A stretch of DNA of 64,000 nt, taken from assembly GCF_014851395.1 (NCBI RefSeq), contig NW_024044459.1, positions 20,346,664 to 20,410,663 of the forward strand, given 5' to 3'. Both the position numbers and the translations under genes were made by a program. The stretch comes from Micropterus salmoides (Eukaryota; Chordata; Actinopteri; Centrarchiformes; Centrarchidae). This document shows positions 44,688 to 55,700 of this stretch, piece after piece (the first letter of the stretch is position 1; every line of letters begins with the position of its first letter). The notes under the pieces are model-generated. The model saw nothing but the letters and a program-made list of their open reading frames with translations, searched no databases and was not told the origin of the DNA.

Positions 44688-47600
44688 TTATGAGCATAGC
44701 ACTACAAGATGTCATCACACCAGCTGGCCATAAATACAAGTGAAAATGTCCTCTTTTGCAGTCCTCCTGAGATTCTGTTTAAAATACTCATACACCCTAT
44801 TTGATGTGTATGATATGATGATGATGTGTGTAAAAGTCTTCAGCACCCACCTGCACAGCATCATAATACGTGTGAGGACATGAGGGTGTCAGGTGTGCGT
44901 TCAGCAGAGTGAAACGTCTAGGTATACCAACATTTTCTCACTTCTCACAGTAAAGCATCAACATATGCATAAACACTGTTTGTTAGAGAGAGCAATTTGA
45001 CCCTGACACTGGCCCTAATTCTAACTCCATTCACTTTAAAGAAAACAGAGAAGTGTTGCATATCCTAAGGTGGACTATTGCTATTCTTGAGCGATCTATT
45101 GTAGGCTTTCCATTAGGCACAGTGTGACTCATGCACACACATTTTTTGACATAAAACATTTTGTTTACACTGCAGATGGCCCGTCCTCTGTTATTTTTAA
45201 TCTAGTTTGTATCTTTTTATTTCATACAGCACAATACGTTTGCCACCCCCTCTGCTCAAAACCCTCTCATCTCCTCAGCAGTCCACTTGCCCTCCCTACC
45301 AAGTGTCTCTGCACCTAAATCCACACTCAGTTTCCCATTTTTTTTATTCCAACAATTACACACATGAGAAGATGTACTAAAACTATTACTGTGACTTTCT
45401 TTTTGGCACCTTGGACTGTTAGAAACAGCCTTTCGTTCATTTGTATACTCTGTATGTGGAAGAATGACAATAAACTTGAACTTAATTTTGGGACTAGTAT
45501 CTGGAGGCCCCTCAAGCCCCCCTCCTCCTCAGACGTGTGTCGGCGACCCCTGCGGATTGTCTGAAGTTCCAGCCTTAAAAAAGCCCAGGGGTGCTTCATA
45601 AGTAATTACCACCTTCTCACCCAAGGGGAGCTCCAGGGACCTCCTTGTTGCACCAGCCCTGCATCCCAAGGTGTGTCATTAACACAGAGGAGAGAACACA
45701 GAGTACACAGCTCCCAAGTAATCATGGGTACTGAGGCTCACCACTGGTAACATGCACTGTAACATGGCAGATTTGTCCTAGTTACACTGGTAAATGTGTC
45801 TTTTAGTAGAGATGCCTTTAACTTCCATTAGCTTGATTTGGCTAATAGAGTAACTGCACCTAAAAAAAGTATTATGTGTAAAGAAAGAATTGTATTTTCT
45901 TCACAATAGCAATAAATGTTTCAGCAGAACCCCAAGAAGCTACTAAAACCACATTTCAGCTTCTGTGCAGCAGCAATTAGAGCAACTGGACAAAGTAACT
46001 GAAAAATCCAGCTCTAATTGCCTCTCCATCTCACGGGATGAAACCACATCCTGTGAGATACTGGATGACAATAACATCCGCTCTGACCTTTTCCCTAACT
46101 GTATACTGTATGCAAACAGTACCTAAGAACATTGTACTCCAGAGGTTAAAACAAACTTTTCTACAAGGTGTGTCGATAGTAAAGGTACAGGAAATGTGTT
46201 AATGGGAAAATAAATAAAGCATCCGACTTGGAAACAAAAACTGTGAAATATGAATACAAAATATAAACCAGGCTTTGTGATGAAAAGGTTTCTGAAAACC
46301 TGAAAAAAATGGGTAAAAAAGGGTATTAGAAAAACTACTGCTTCCCTTGAGCAGTATCCTTAAAGTACAGCTGCTAATAGCAGAAATGCTGTGGTTGTAG
46401 TGAGCAGCTCCCATATGAGAGTTAGTGTAACTGTGTGAGAGCAAAGTTGGACAGAGCTGAGAAAAGAGTGTGCACACTCACTAAGCCTTGATAATGATAA
46501 ACGACTAAGGAAGCTAATTTGGTTAAATTAATTAGCTGAATAAATTAAACCTTAAAGGAATAGTTGGACAAACTCACTTATTCACGTTTTTCTCTACAAG
46601 TTAGGAAAAAAGATACCACTCCCATGAATGTTGCGTTAAGCATGGAGCTTAGCTTAGCTTAGTTTAGCTTAGCTTAGCTTAGCTTAGCTTAGCTTAGCGC
46701 AAACACTACACGCAGGGGGAAGCGCCATATTGGCTGCCCCAAAGTTCATACATGTGACTAGTAACAGCATTAAAGCTCACAAATTAATATGTTGACTCTC
46801 CTTTTTTTTAATTCATATACAAACAGAAATATGAAGGTGATAAGTTCATGACTTCCTGGAGCCTTGTTTTCACGGTGAGATTGCCAGGTGCCTAGCCACT
46901 GTTACAGTGTTGCCAATTATTTTCAATAGAAAGTAGCTAGTTTGAAAAGCTGCTAGATGTCGCTAGATTACGTCACATGCTAACAATGTACAAGAGTTTA
47001 AAACATGTCAAGCTTACTTGACTCTAATTACCTTTATCATTAGCTATTTTATTTTTCATTCATTTTTATGGTGGCCATTTTTTCTCATCAATATGAATCT
47101 AAATCTAGCCCTAATTTCTAAAACATTTCACAAAGGTTGAACTGTCTTATTAATAGAGAGGAACCAGAGACTGGGATAAACTCACTCTTGTAAGCCCGTG
47201 TATTTTGAGAAAAAACTAAAAACTAAACTTGATAATTTAATAATTTAGAACAAACACAAAGAAGAAGGAGTTCCTCGGACAAACAATGGAAATTAGTGAC
47301 TGTTTGTGACACATGCACATAAACTGCTCCTTTACGTTTCTTTCTGACAGCTGATTGGTCGAATAGAGATGTTTCTTTTCTTTCTTTTTTTAATGTGGAC
47401 TAATAGAATTTTTAAAGTTTCTAAATTGGAAACACTGCGCTGGTTCCCAGGAAATAGCTACAGCACACAATCCTCATAAACAACTTACTTTACATTTTGT
47501 AACAGTTTGGGGAGAGCCAAGCTAGCTGTTACTTTCCAGTCTTTATGCTGAGCTAAGCTAAAACCGTCTTGACTGGCAAGAAAATGAATAAGCACATTTC

Positions 47601-49917
47601 CAAAAATGTTCAACTTTGTTTAAGGGAAGAAAATCATCACTAAACACACATCTAGCTAATCCTGAACTCTTCCATGGATTATGATGCTGTTGCACTGTAA
47701 GAGAGATTTGGCTCTTGATCATTAATTTCACTTGTGGTAATTGTGAGGCAAGTTGGAAAAGATTTAAAAACACTCCATGCATTTTCCTCATGGTGGCACC
47801 TGACGTGTTCTCTCCCACAGAAATAATCTGTCACATTATAATGGCCACAATTATATCTGCTAGAGACAGATGGTATGTGGATTATGTATCTCCATCATCC
47901 CTGAGCAATAACACGCCAACTCCTATGTGAGGGAGAGAGGAATATTTTACCGAAAACCAGTACAATCAGCAATGGGCCATAGAATTAGGAAATGGATATT
48001 CTCTGTTTCAAAGCAACTAATTCTATGCAGCTGCCTCTAATTCAATAGTCGGAATAATTTCAATCCACCACTGCAGATCTGCAGCAGCCAATCAAAATGG
48101 AATCTGCTCTTTTGTCAGGCTAGTTTTGAAGGGCTCTCCACCCAAGCCTCATCATGCAACTAATTCAGATGTAACCCCACTTTAAACCGCACAGACAATG
48201 GCTATTGAGATGAGTTGGGTGCTGATAGGGCTGTAGAGAGTCAGACTCGATGAAATGAACACACGCAGACACACAAATACACAAGTGTCACACATAAAAG
48301 TGCCATAAATAAATACAATGAAAAGTGGACACAATGCAGCAATATTTAAGTCTGATTTCTGTGTCTATTGTATTGCACCGCACACACAAACACATGCACA
48401 CACAAAACTCGTCCTTGCTTTTTTGCATTAGCCTCCCATCTTAAAATGTAAATTGGCCTTTAAGTGGATCAGTTAGGTAATTTAAGGCTGAAGTGCCTGA
48501 CAATAAATCTCAAGGCATTGCTTGAGAAACTTTAGAGTTTGCTGTGTCCACTTATTCTCTAAAAGTCATGATATTACCAAAATAAGATACATTGTTTTTT
48601 CTCATGAAGACGGGAAAGTCTGACTTGCCCCTACTTCTCCAGTTTTTGGTGGCCACATAAAAAATCACATTGCTTTAATAGTTAATAACTTATTGTATTA
48701 ATGTAGTATAAATTGGGAAACATTAGAGAAAAATGTATTATTCAGTGATTTCATCACCAGCTCTGTGGTTCTTTTTGTGGCGCACAAAGAGATGAGGTAC
48801 TTGCCTATTCTTATTCCAAAAACCAGCTGCAAACATCTGGTAAAAGAACAGTTACTTTAGTATTCTTTGTCATATTGAAGGCTGAGATAATTGTGTCAAT
48901 CACCTGTCTGTTCTCCTGCAGTTGACTTTGTCTCCACCTCTCCCTTCTCCTCTGCCTCCTCCGCAGACACTTAATCCTGTTCTTCTCTCTTTTACTCATC
49001 CTCCTCTCTCCAAAAGGAACACAAGGCAGCACCGCTGCTGAGGTCATGGTTTGACTCATCACCCCCATCACACCACTGCCTTCTTCCTCGCCGTCTTCCA
49101 CGTCCTCTTCTCCTTCCTCCTCCTCCTCCTGTTCCTCTTCTTCTTCTCCAAGCTCTGAGCTGGTGAGAGACTGGATGCGTGTCTGAGTAGGATGGCTTTG
49201 CGATGATCGTCCAGTTGCTGCCCCTGTTCTCACGTCCACCCAGAGTGGATCTGGCTCTCTGGATGAACTAAAGGAGTAGCGGTGCAGGTCTCCTGCAGCT
49301 GTCCTGGATGAAAGTCTCTGAGGCTGCGGGAGAACCGAAGACATGGACCTCATTGCCGAACAAGGAGATTGAGGGTTTAAATTGGCATTCATGGTCCGGG
49401 TGCTGCCACCAGTGTGAGGTTTGGGACAGGTGTGTCCTCTCTGCAAGTTCTTTGAGCCTTCTCCAACTTCCAAAGTGCTGTTTAACTGGATATCAGAATT
49501 ACTGCTAGACAAACTTTCAGTGCTTCCTCTTCCCTGTCCACCCTGAGCTCCATCTCCATGTGTTTCAGTTCTTTCAGTGTTTCTCTGCCTATGGTTTCCT
49601 CTTTCCCTGCCTCCTGCTTGTTCAGCATTTTGTTGTTCATCGCCCCTTTCTTGTACTCCTTCTCTCATTCTTCCTCTGTTGTCCTTGCTGCATGTATTCT
49701 TGTGTGATTTCCTCCCTGGCAGGGCAGGTCTCACCAGCGTCTCCACAGTGCTTGACCTTCCCTCTCTGGCTGGATCTGCACTCCTTGGCCTAGGTTTCAC
49801 TGCCTTTAAACACGCAGTGTGAGTCTCGTTAAGGTTTTCCTCACCGGCATCCTCAGTTCCACGACCCTCAAATCTGCTTGAGCCATCTACACCAGAGGCT
49901 GCCAAATGGGAGCTCAT
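42317..49917 (-). CDS. rnf180: RNF180, membrane-anchored RING E3 ligase
   Basis: Four coding exons on the - strand: 49917-48904, 44228-43988, 42970-42845, 42522-42317 (stop TAA), phase-consistent, 528 residues (human about 592). Order: low-complexity N-terminal half; acidic Glu-rich run at 257-279; basic motif KREKNRIKCLRRRQRRRERW at 309-328; C3HC4 RING at 366-407 (CAVC..CHPCNHIFCEPC..CPLC); a conserved segment with FFPKEYLSRK and KWPLPSCRK (~427-454); RRQFPHGGG and DFEDDSRGWRFDMDM; a C-terminal membrane anchor (VIIYIYSVNWVIGFFIFCFL) ending within a few residues of the C terminus. Mammalian RNF180 (Rines) is an ER-membrane E3. The chosen ATG has a fair context (CGCACCATGA) and an in-frame TGA 24 nt upstream, so no further extension is possible without an upstream exon. 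The mammalian N-terminal zinc-ribbon part is not present in the model. The intron after exon 3 begins with GC (G|GCAAGT). Confidence 0.92.
42523..42844 (-). other. RNF180 last intron with GC-AG boundaries
   Basis: Exon 3 ends TTTGGAG and the intron starts gcaagt. Only this junction keeps the reading frame through FGG-F and fits the consensus AG|GCAAGT. The acceptor is gcag at 42523-42526. Confidence 0.75.
44647..44683. repeat. (CA)18 microsatellite
   Basis: Pure CA run in an RNF180 intron. Confidence 0.95.
45400..45487 (+). repeat. Retroelement 3' tail-like fragment
   Basis: 'cctttcgttcatttgtatactctgtatgtggaagaatgacaataaacttgaactt' resembles the 3' tails of fish retroelements ('..gacaataaagttgaactt'). 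No coding part is attached. Confidence 0.4.
46552..47625. mobile_element. Non-autonomous inverted-repeat element, copy B (RNF180 intron 1)
   Basis: The left end 'ttaaaggaatagttggacaaa' is mirrored by the right end 'aatgttcaactttgtttaagg'. Inside the right end 'gctgagctaagctaaaaccgtcttgactggcaagaaaatgaataagcacatttcc' matches the inverted left subterminal region. It is the same family as 24238-24926. The interior holds an expanded AGCTT pentanucleotide run and no open frame. Confidence 0.65.
46646..46698. repeat. (AGCTT)n pentanucleotide repeat
   Basis: About ten AGCTT/TTAGC units with one variant (tagtttagctt), inside the inverted-repeat element copy B, where unexpanded copies usually carry one or two units. 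Confidence 0.9.
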
Positions 49918-50111
49918 GATGGTGCGTTTGAGCTCCTTCAGTCACCAGCACCAACTTCAACCAGCTAGCCTGGTCTTTCCACTCTCATCTTTCCCCAAGT
50001 CTTCTCTCTGCCTCCTACTCCTTCTGGATGTAGAGGTTCAAGCTCTATTTCTAAGAGGTAGAGGGACTGTTCCAGTGTAGAGGAGGTGAGCAGTGAAGCA
50101 CTCTGGCCTGG

Positions 50112-50199
50112 CCTATCCTGCCCCTGTTAGCCCACTGGGACATTCCACACTGTTGACAAAGACAAAGTCCCCCTGGTGAGCCCCATTACAATAGGTGCA
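50112..50199 (-). pseudogene. Possible zinc-ribbon relic of RNF180 N terminus
   Basis: The - strand reads C-T-Y-C-NGAHQGDFVFVNSVECPSG before a TAG stop at 50114-50112. Spacing and wording resemble the N-terminal zinc-ribbon segment of RNF180 proteins (CxxCGARLGGFNF....C.CG). It lies about 200 bp upstream of the RNF180 start on the same strand. Stop codons on both sides and a Ser replacing the last Cys argue that it is no longer translated. Alternatively the match is chance: it is only about 25 residues long. Confidence 0.3.
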
Positions 50200-51705
50200 C
50201 TGATCATGGCCTCACTATTGTCCTGTGTGACCTATAGAAAACACACTGCTATGCAACCACTGAATACGCAAAAATAAGGTGAAAAAACCAGAGCAACCTT
50301 TTTTTTTCTCACGTCCACCACCATGGCGTCAGCTTTTTTTCACTCTGTGGTTTATAAGCAGAGCATAGAGTGAGTGATTGTGTGTGTGAGTGTGTAGTTG
50401 TCATGAAAAATATAATTTCTTCCTTTATTTGACGGTTGATTTTTAATTTATTCCAGTGCATTGTTTTCAACGACACCCAGTGTACTTCACCCTAAAAACT
50501 TTCAGACCCAAAGAAAATCTAAATGTATTTGATGAGCAATGACAGGATAACCTGTTCAAACGTACTCTGTTCCCACAGGCTGCTGTATTATTTCTAAATA
50601 GAGAATCTGTGAAGGATCAGGAGGATCCTTCAAAATTTATGTGTTTTGTGAGTTATGGCTAGTTAAGGTTCCCTTGTGTTTAATGGCATCATGATAACTA
50701 CTGGGTACATTTTTATGGATTTCAACATAAAATCATTAACATTAATGTCCACAACAAGTCCCTTTTACTGGCATTGTAGGACTGAAAGTGATCTAGATGA
50801 AATACTGTTTATTTTAAAGTTGAATTATGAAACAACATTGATTTTTTAGTGAAGTTTTATATTTAGTATACAACAAGAAGAAGAAGTATAAGAAACCATG
50901 CCACAATTACTGAAAATGTTACTTGGTCTATTATAAAATGGGAATTTTCATCCTTATTATACATGAAAACCCATTCTTAAGCAGTATTTACCATTTGCAC
51001 ACAGCTCCTCAGATCATCTGTTAATGCCTCATTGGTTGGTCCTTGCTAAGGACTAAAGTTCATGCCTTTGAATGTCCCAGGAGATGTGACTGGAAAAACA
51101 CCATTTGTACAGTGTGACTATTAAGTAATTACCTTTGGTATTGTTTGTAAAATTGTTCCAATAAAGTCTAATTTTTAAAAGTAATTTTAACCTGTTATTT
51201 CTACTTCTTACCTTTATTGAATCATAAATATTTTATCTCTTGCCCCACAGTCTTTATTAATCAAGATTGTAATAATTTAGTACCCTCGTTATGGAAGTTA
51301 TTACATGACAAGAGAGACAGGAAACGTGTGGATGAAATAGGTGGAATGGCATTCAAAAATCAGACCATGAGATGCTGTTACATGGTGTGCCCACTAAATG
51401 ATGGGGTGTGACATTACATCTGTGATCAGTGGTTGGTTGCTATGTGTAGATAATGCATGACTTGTGATGACCTGATTTTGGTGTCTCTGTCCACTACAGA
51501 CAGCCAAGGCTGGATTACCAGCTGGTTAAAGCAGGCCACTGCCCAGGGGTCCCAGATTCCTAAGGGCCCCAAAAGCTACACATAATAGTGTGTTGTGTTG
51601 GTTTTTGGTAATTACTTACATGTTACTATGGAAGTTTGTACCACTAACGTGCAGTATCATCTAAACCAGACCCTGCACTATTAGCTTATTATCTGGTCCG
51701 GTAAT

Positions 51706-51990
51706 CAGTGTTGGGGAGTAACTAGTTACATGTAATTTAGTTACATAATTTAATTACAAATGGGGGTTAAATCTGCCTATTTTCTGTAAAAAGCTATATG
51801 TTAAATAATATTTATCTTGTTGCTTTGCATGTTTGTCATGTGCACAGCCGTTTAGTAACGCTTGATGCCATTCTGATTCTCCAGCTGTCTTTTGAAAATG
51901 GTTAACGACTGAAAACATTCATTAGAAATTTAGAAAAAGTAATTGAATATAATAAGTTACTTTACTTTTAATAAGTAACTGAAATAGGCC
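51706..51990. repeat. Fish 'gtaactagttac' repeat
   Basis: Starts 'cagtgttggggagtaactagttacatgtaa' and ends with imperfect 'aagttactttac..aagtaactg', a palindromic style recalled from high-copy teleost DNA elements. No frame inside. Confidence 0.45.
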
Positions 51991-52283
51991 ATTTTCATTT
52001 TCAACATTCATAATTCATCTGTACTTTCCCCCCTAAAATTAATCCTTTTTATTGGAGTAAATTATTTTAAAATATCCAGCTTCTTACAATTTAGTTACAC
52101 AGCAAATTTCATTGAAAGTAAACTCAATGCACTTACATAAATACATCCATGCAAATAAAACGCATGAACCCACAAACATTATGTCAATGCATACACAAGC
52201 AGAATAAAAAGGAAATTATGGAAAATAATAAAGAAATACAAAAAGGAAAATCACAACAATTAATCTTGATAAAGTGTAATATA

Positions 52284-54861
52284 GAACATAATAAAATTTT
52301 TATACAATACATACTCTCCTCCGGCTGAGATTATCAACATACCTGTGTCAGAAATGATTGATCACGCTGTTGTGGATCTCGATGAGCTGAAAAATTGTTA
52401 TGACATTTTAGATGGCAAAGAGGTAACTTGCCCTTGCACCCATTCAACCACCAGAAAGGAGAGCATATCAACCTGTTCCTCTTCTTGGTGTTCCTTCCCT
52501 GACTCAGACACCTCAGAGATGATCACATTGTTTGATCAGAATATCAATGAGGAGATTACGAAAGTATGTCCAAGCTTCTTCAATCCAGAGGTGGTGACAG
52601 AAGCAGATGATTGTGGAGAAAAAGAGAAAGTCCAGACCACTGAGACAGGCTCACTATGCAGACTTTGCACCAGGTCTGAGAGGAGTGCGAGACCTGCCTC
52701 CTGTGCCTATTCTTCCTCCACTGACAGCCATCACTAAGGCAGGCAAAATGCTTGTTGACCACATAACTGATGAGGCTGTAAAGATACTGCAGTTCGCTGA
52801 CGCTGTCAAATCACTGCAGTCAAATGAGGGTGTCGAGACACTGGAGGCCTCCGAGGCTGTGAGGACACTGCAGTCCACTGAGGATGTCAAGACATTAGAG
52901 GCCAAGACACCAGAGGCCGTTGAAGCTGTCAAGATACTGCAATCCACAGAGGCTGTCATTACACTGGAGACTTAAAGAGAGTCCATTGTAAAGACAATGG
53001 AGTCCACTGACGCTTTAAAGACACTGTTGTCCATTGAGGATGTCAAGACAATGGAGACCTAGACACTGCAGTCCACTAAGGCTGTCAAAATATTGGAGGC
53101 TTCTGGGCTGTCAAGACACAGCAGTCCACTGTGGATGTAGACACTGCAGTTCACTGAGGCTGTCAAGACACTGGATGCCTCTGAGGTTGTGAAGACACAA
53201 GTTCACTGAGGCTATTAAGGACAGCAATGCTGCTCCCCAATCAGACCTGAGTTCCAGCCCTGTTGGGTTGGTTGAAAAAGAACAGAATATCACAAAAGGG
53301 AAGACTGGGAAATGTGTCCCATCTCCACTTCGGCATAATTGTTTGTGTATTATTTCTGTGTTCAGCCTTTCTTTACTTTTTTAGGCAATGGGGGGAAGTA
53401 AGCACAGGTGTTTACAATCAGGATGTGAAGAAGCAGCTGAAGCAGCTGACTGACATGCTAAGAATGTCTTTCAGGCCATCCATCAGGGTGAAGGCTCCCC
53501 ATCTGGCACCCTGTCCTCCTCAGCACCTTTCACAGAGTACTTACGCATCACTGAGCACAACATGTAGAGAAATTTGGAAAGTTACTTGAGCCAGGCTTTC
53601 TGTAATGCCATTGGTGCAGACACCCTTGGAAAGATTTCCCCAAAATTCATAGAGGCCGTAGCAGGAGAGGTCATTTATGAGGCCAACTCTGTCCTTTCAG
53701 TGGCCTTACAAGCCTCTCTGGATGGAGGATCCTCCAGTGTCACTGCTGCTGTCAGCTGCGTGGTGTCAAAGGACAGGACAACCAAGAAGTCTTTGGAGGC
53801 AGCCATCACAACCATGAAATCCTTCCTCACAGGACGAGGCACTGCAATGAGGAGGAGAATTCAGACGGACAAAGGTTTAGATCGTGACAGTAAAGAAGAG
53901 ACACCAACAGGAGGATGTAAAGGCAAGAGGAAGAAATTGCTGTGGAAGAAGTGTTCCAGTGGATGGCAGAGGAAAAAGATTCAGGCAGCTCCACTCGAAC
54001 ATTTGGATGAGGCCGTCAGGTCAGCCAGCACCGACTTAACATCTAGGAGCACCAAAGAGATGCCCTCCACCACCTCCTCCGGTGCTGTTGTGGGAGGACA
54101 CCTTAGGTCCCCTCAGCTACAGTTGGTGGACTACCTTGAGGACAAAGACAAGACATCAGAAGGCATCAGAAATGTTCTTCCGTCTCTGCCTTCTACCAGC
54201 TTTATTCCACCAGAACATCAGGTCACTTGGTCAAAAGTCCTCAAGGACCCACCCAGGGGTGAAGCTACAAATGATGAGCTCCAGAAAGAGATGAGCAGTT
54301 CTTTAAGTCAACAGTCCATTGACTCTGATGACGATAAAGGCACTTTCAGCCAGAGCTCTGTGGACCAATCTCAGCCTCACTCTGAGCACGTTGTTGTTGC
54401 AGAGCCCAAAGCAAAGAAGAGCAACATGTTCTCAAAGATAAGGATAGATTCACATGGAAATTCTAATCAGTTCTCGTGTCACTTTAAAAGTACACAAGAA
54501 CAGATTGAAACAGATCTGAATTTCTGTCAGGTGGATCAAACCAACAGCTATGAAGGATTCATGATGAAATGTCTTTGCCAAAAGTCAAAGGCAGCTGGAC
54601 TTCTTCTTGGTAATATTTAATCCCTAATCCGAGATGTTTCATTGATTTAGAATGTATCTGCTTTTTTCTTTCATCCCTGTCATTATCTAATTAATCTGAA
54701 AGCATCAGAATCTCAAACTTTCCGCATTTATTTTTTTTTGTGCTAATGTTTTTTATGACAGCACCAAAAACGGCGAGAAGCTCAAAAAGGAGGAGGTGTA
54801 CAAGAAGAAGGCTTCAACAGAGAATCAGCCCAAGAAGCCTCCTTTTTTGATGTGGCTGTAA
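52284..54861 (+). pseudogene. Unrecognised repeat-bearing gene, frame-broken
   Basis: I do not recognise this family. Successive + strand frames read like one protein. (a) 52284-~52640: acidic EMIDHAVVDLDELKNCYDIL, SDSDTSEMITLFDQNINEEI, CPSFFNPEVVTEADD. (b) After a frame slip near 52620-52700: APGLRGVRDLPPVPILPPLT and KAGKMLVDHITDEAVK. (c) 52774-53218: tandem 9-residue repeats. (d) A possible short intron with acceptor at 53383-53384. (e) QDVKKQLKQLTDMLRMSFRP, another slip near 53495, then TAG at 53565-53567. (f) 53568-54620: an open 350-residue stretch with ESYLSQAFCNAIGADTLGKI, FIEAVAGEVIYEANSVLSVA and a Lys/Ser-rich tail. (g) A basic last piece at 54762-54861 (KLKKEEVYKKKASTENQPKK) behind a good acceptor. 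TAA at 52972-52974 also breaks the repeat. Several slips suggest a decaying gene, or real introns I have misread, or sequence errors. No retroposition signs (poly-A tract, flanking duplication) were seen. Confidence 0.45.
52774..53218 (+). repeat. 27-bp coding minisatellite (9-residue repeat)
   Basis: About 14 imperfect units of 27 bases, such as GCTGTCAAGACACTGCAGTCCACTGAG in consensus form, encoding A-V-K-T-L-Q-S-T-E alternating with A-V-K-T-L-E-A-S-E, so a 54-bp higher-order unit is visible. Frame is kept in the first six or seven units and lost after TAA at 52972-52974. Confidence 0.8.
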
Positions 54862-55149
54862 TGCTGCAGCTGCTTTGACAAGTAAAGGACCAGCAGTTGG
54901 CTCAATAATAACTTATCCCCATTTCTCTTTCTCCTGATCCTAATCACTACCCACCCTCTTCACCTTTCTCTCCCCCTCTGTCTTTCTTCCCCATCCGCCT
55001 TTTTTCCATCCCAGCCCCACCTTCCCCTCCCTGTCGCTCCACCCCCCCTTCTCTCTCTTCAGCTCAACCTCTAAATGGCTTGAAATTTAACATTATAATA
55101 TAAATATATGATATAATAAAAATATAAATGTTAATACGTGAATATTGAT

Positions 55150-55700
55150 GGTTCTAGCCTGGTCTGCACCCATCACCTGTGGAATACATCAAGGCTGTAT
55201 TTTAGGACCCGTGTTAGTCCTGTTATACATGCTCTCTTTAGGCTTGATCTTTCAATAATAAAATATCACATATCAATGCTACATAGATGACACTCAGCTA
55301 TTCACCCCATTAGAACCTAATGAAAATAACACAGTTAGTTCCCTCCCTGATTGCCTCCAGGATGTGTCTTCAGTCTCATTTGGCCCCACTAACTCCACTG
55401 GGGGCCTAGCTAATCACCTAGGACCCTTGGTCCCTAACCTTCATGCCCATAACAGAAATCTTGGGGTCAATCTAGGTTTAAAATTTGAAAAGGAACTTAA
55501 CATGGATATGAAAGGTTGCTTTTTACAGCTACAAAATCAGAGAACTCAAATGATTCCTCTCTCTCAATGACCTGAAGATTGTCACTATTTTGTCTCTGAT
55601 TGATTATTTCATTGATCTTTATCTGGGAATTAGCCAGTCATCCTAAGAGTTATTGCAGAATGCGGCTACACTTGATTTATATGATAAGGGTTAAAAGGAA
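55150..55700 (+). mobile_element. LINE reverse-transcriptase fragment (L2-like)
   Basis: The + strand reads GIHQGCILGPVLVLLYMLSL (the PQGS.LGP.LF.IYM motif), then CYIDDTQLF, a form of the catalytic YADD box with Ala to Ile, then LPDCLQDV, LGPLVPNLHAHNRNLGVNLG and KGCFLQLQN. The order is that of a teleost L2-type RT. Two stops interrupt it, so it is inactive. Confidence 0.85.

Larger units (their letters stand above)
49918..52283. other. RNF180 upstream spacer
   Basis: Contains the presumed RNF180 5'UTR/promoter, the short zinc-ribbon-like relic, and from about 51490 repeat-like DNA. Part of this, 51706-51990 ('gtgttggggagtaactagttacatgtaatttagttac' to 'aagttactttacttttaataagtaactg'), has the TAACTAGTTAC motif at both ends and resembles a common fish inverted-repeat element. 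No other gene was recognised. Confidence 0.45.

Noticed and set aside
52654..52959. Antisense Ser/Ala-rich frame across the 27-bp repeats
   Set aside because: A periodic repeat keeps several frames open; the + strand reading has flanking protein-like sequence and the antisense one does not.
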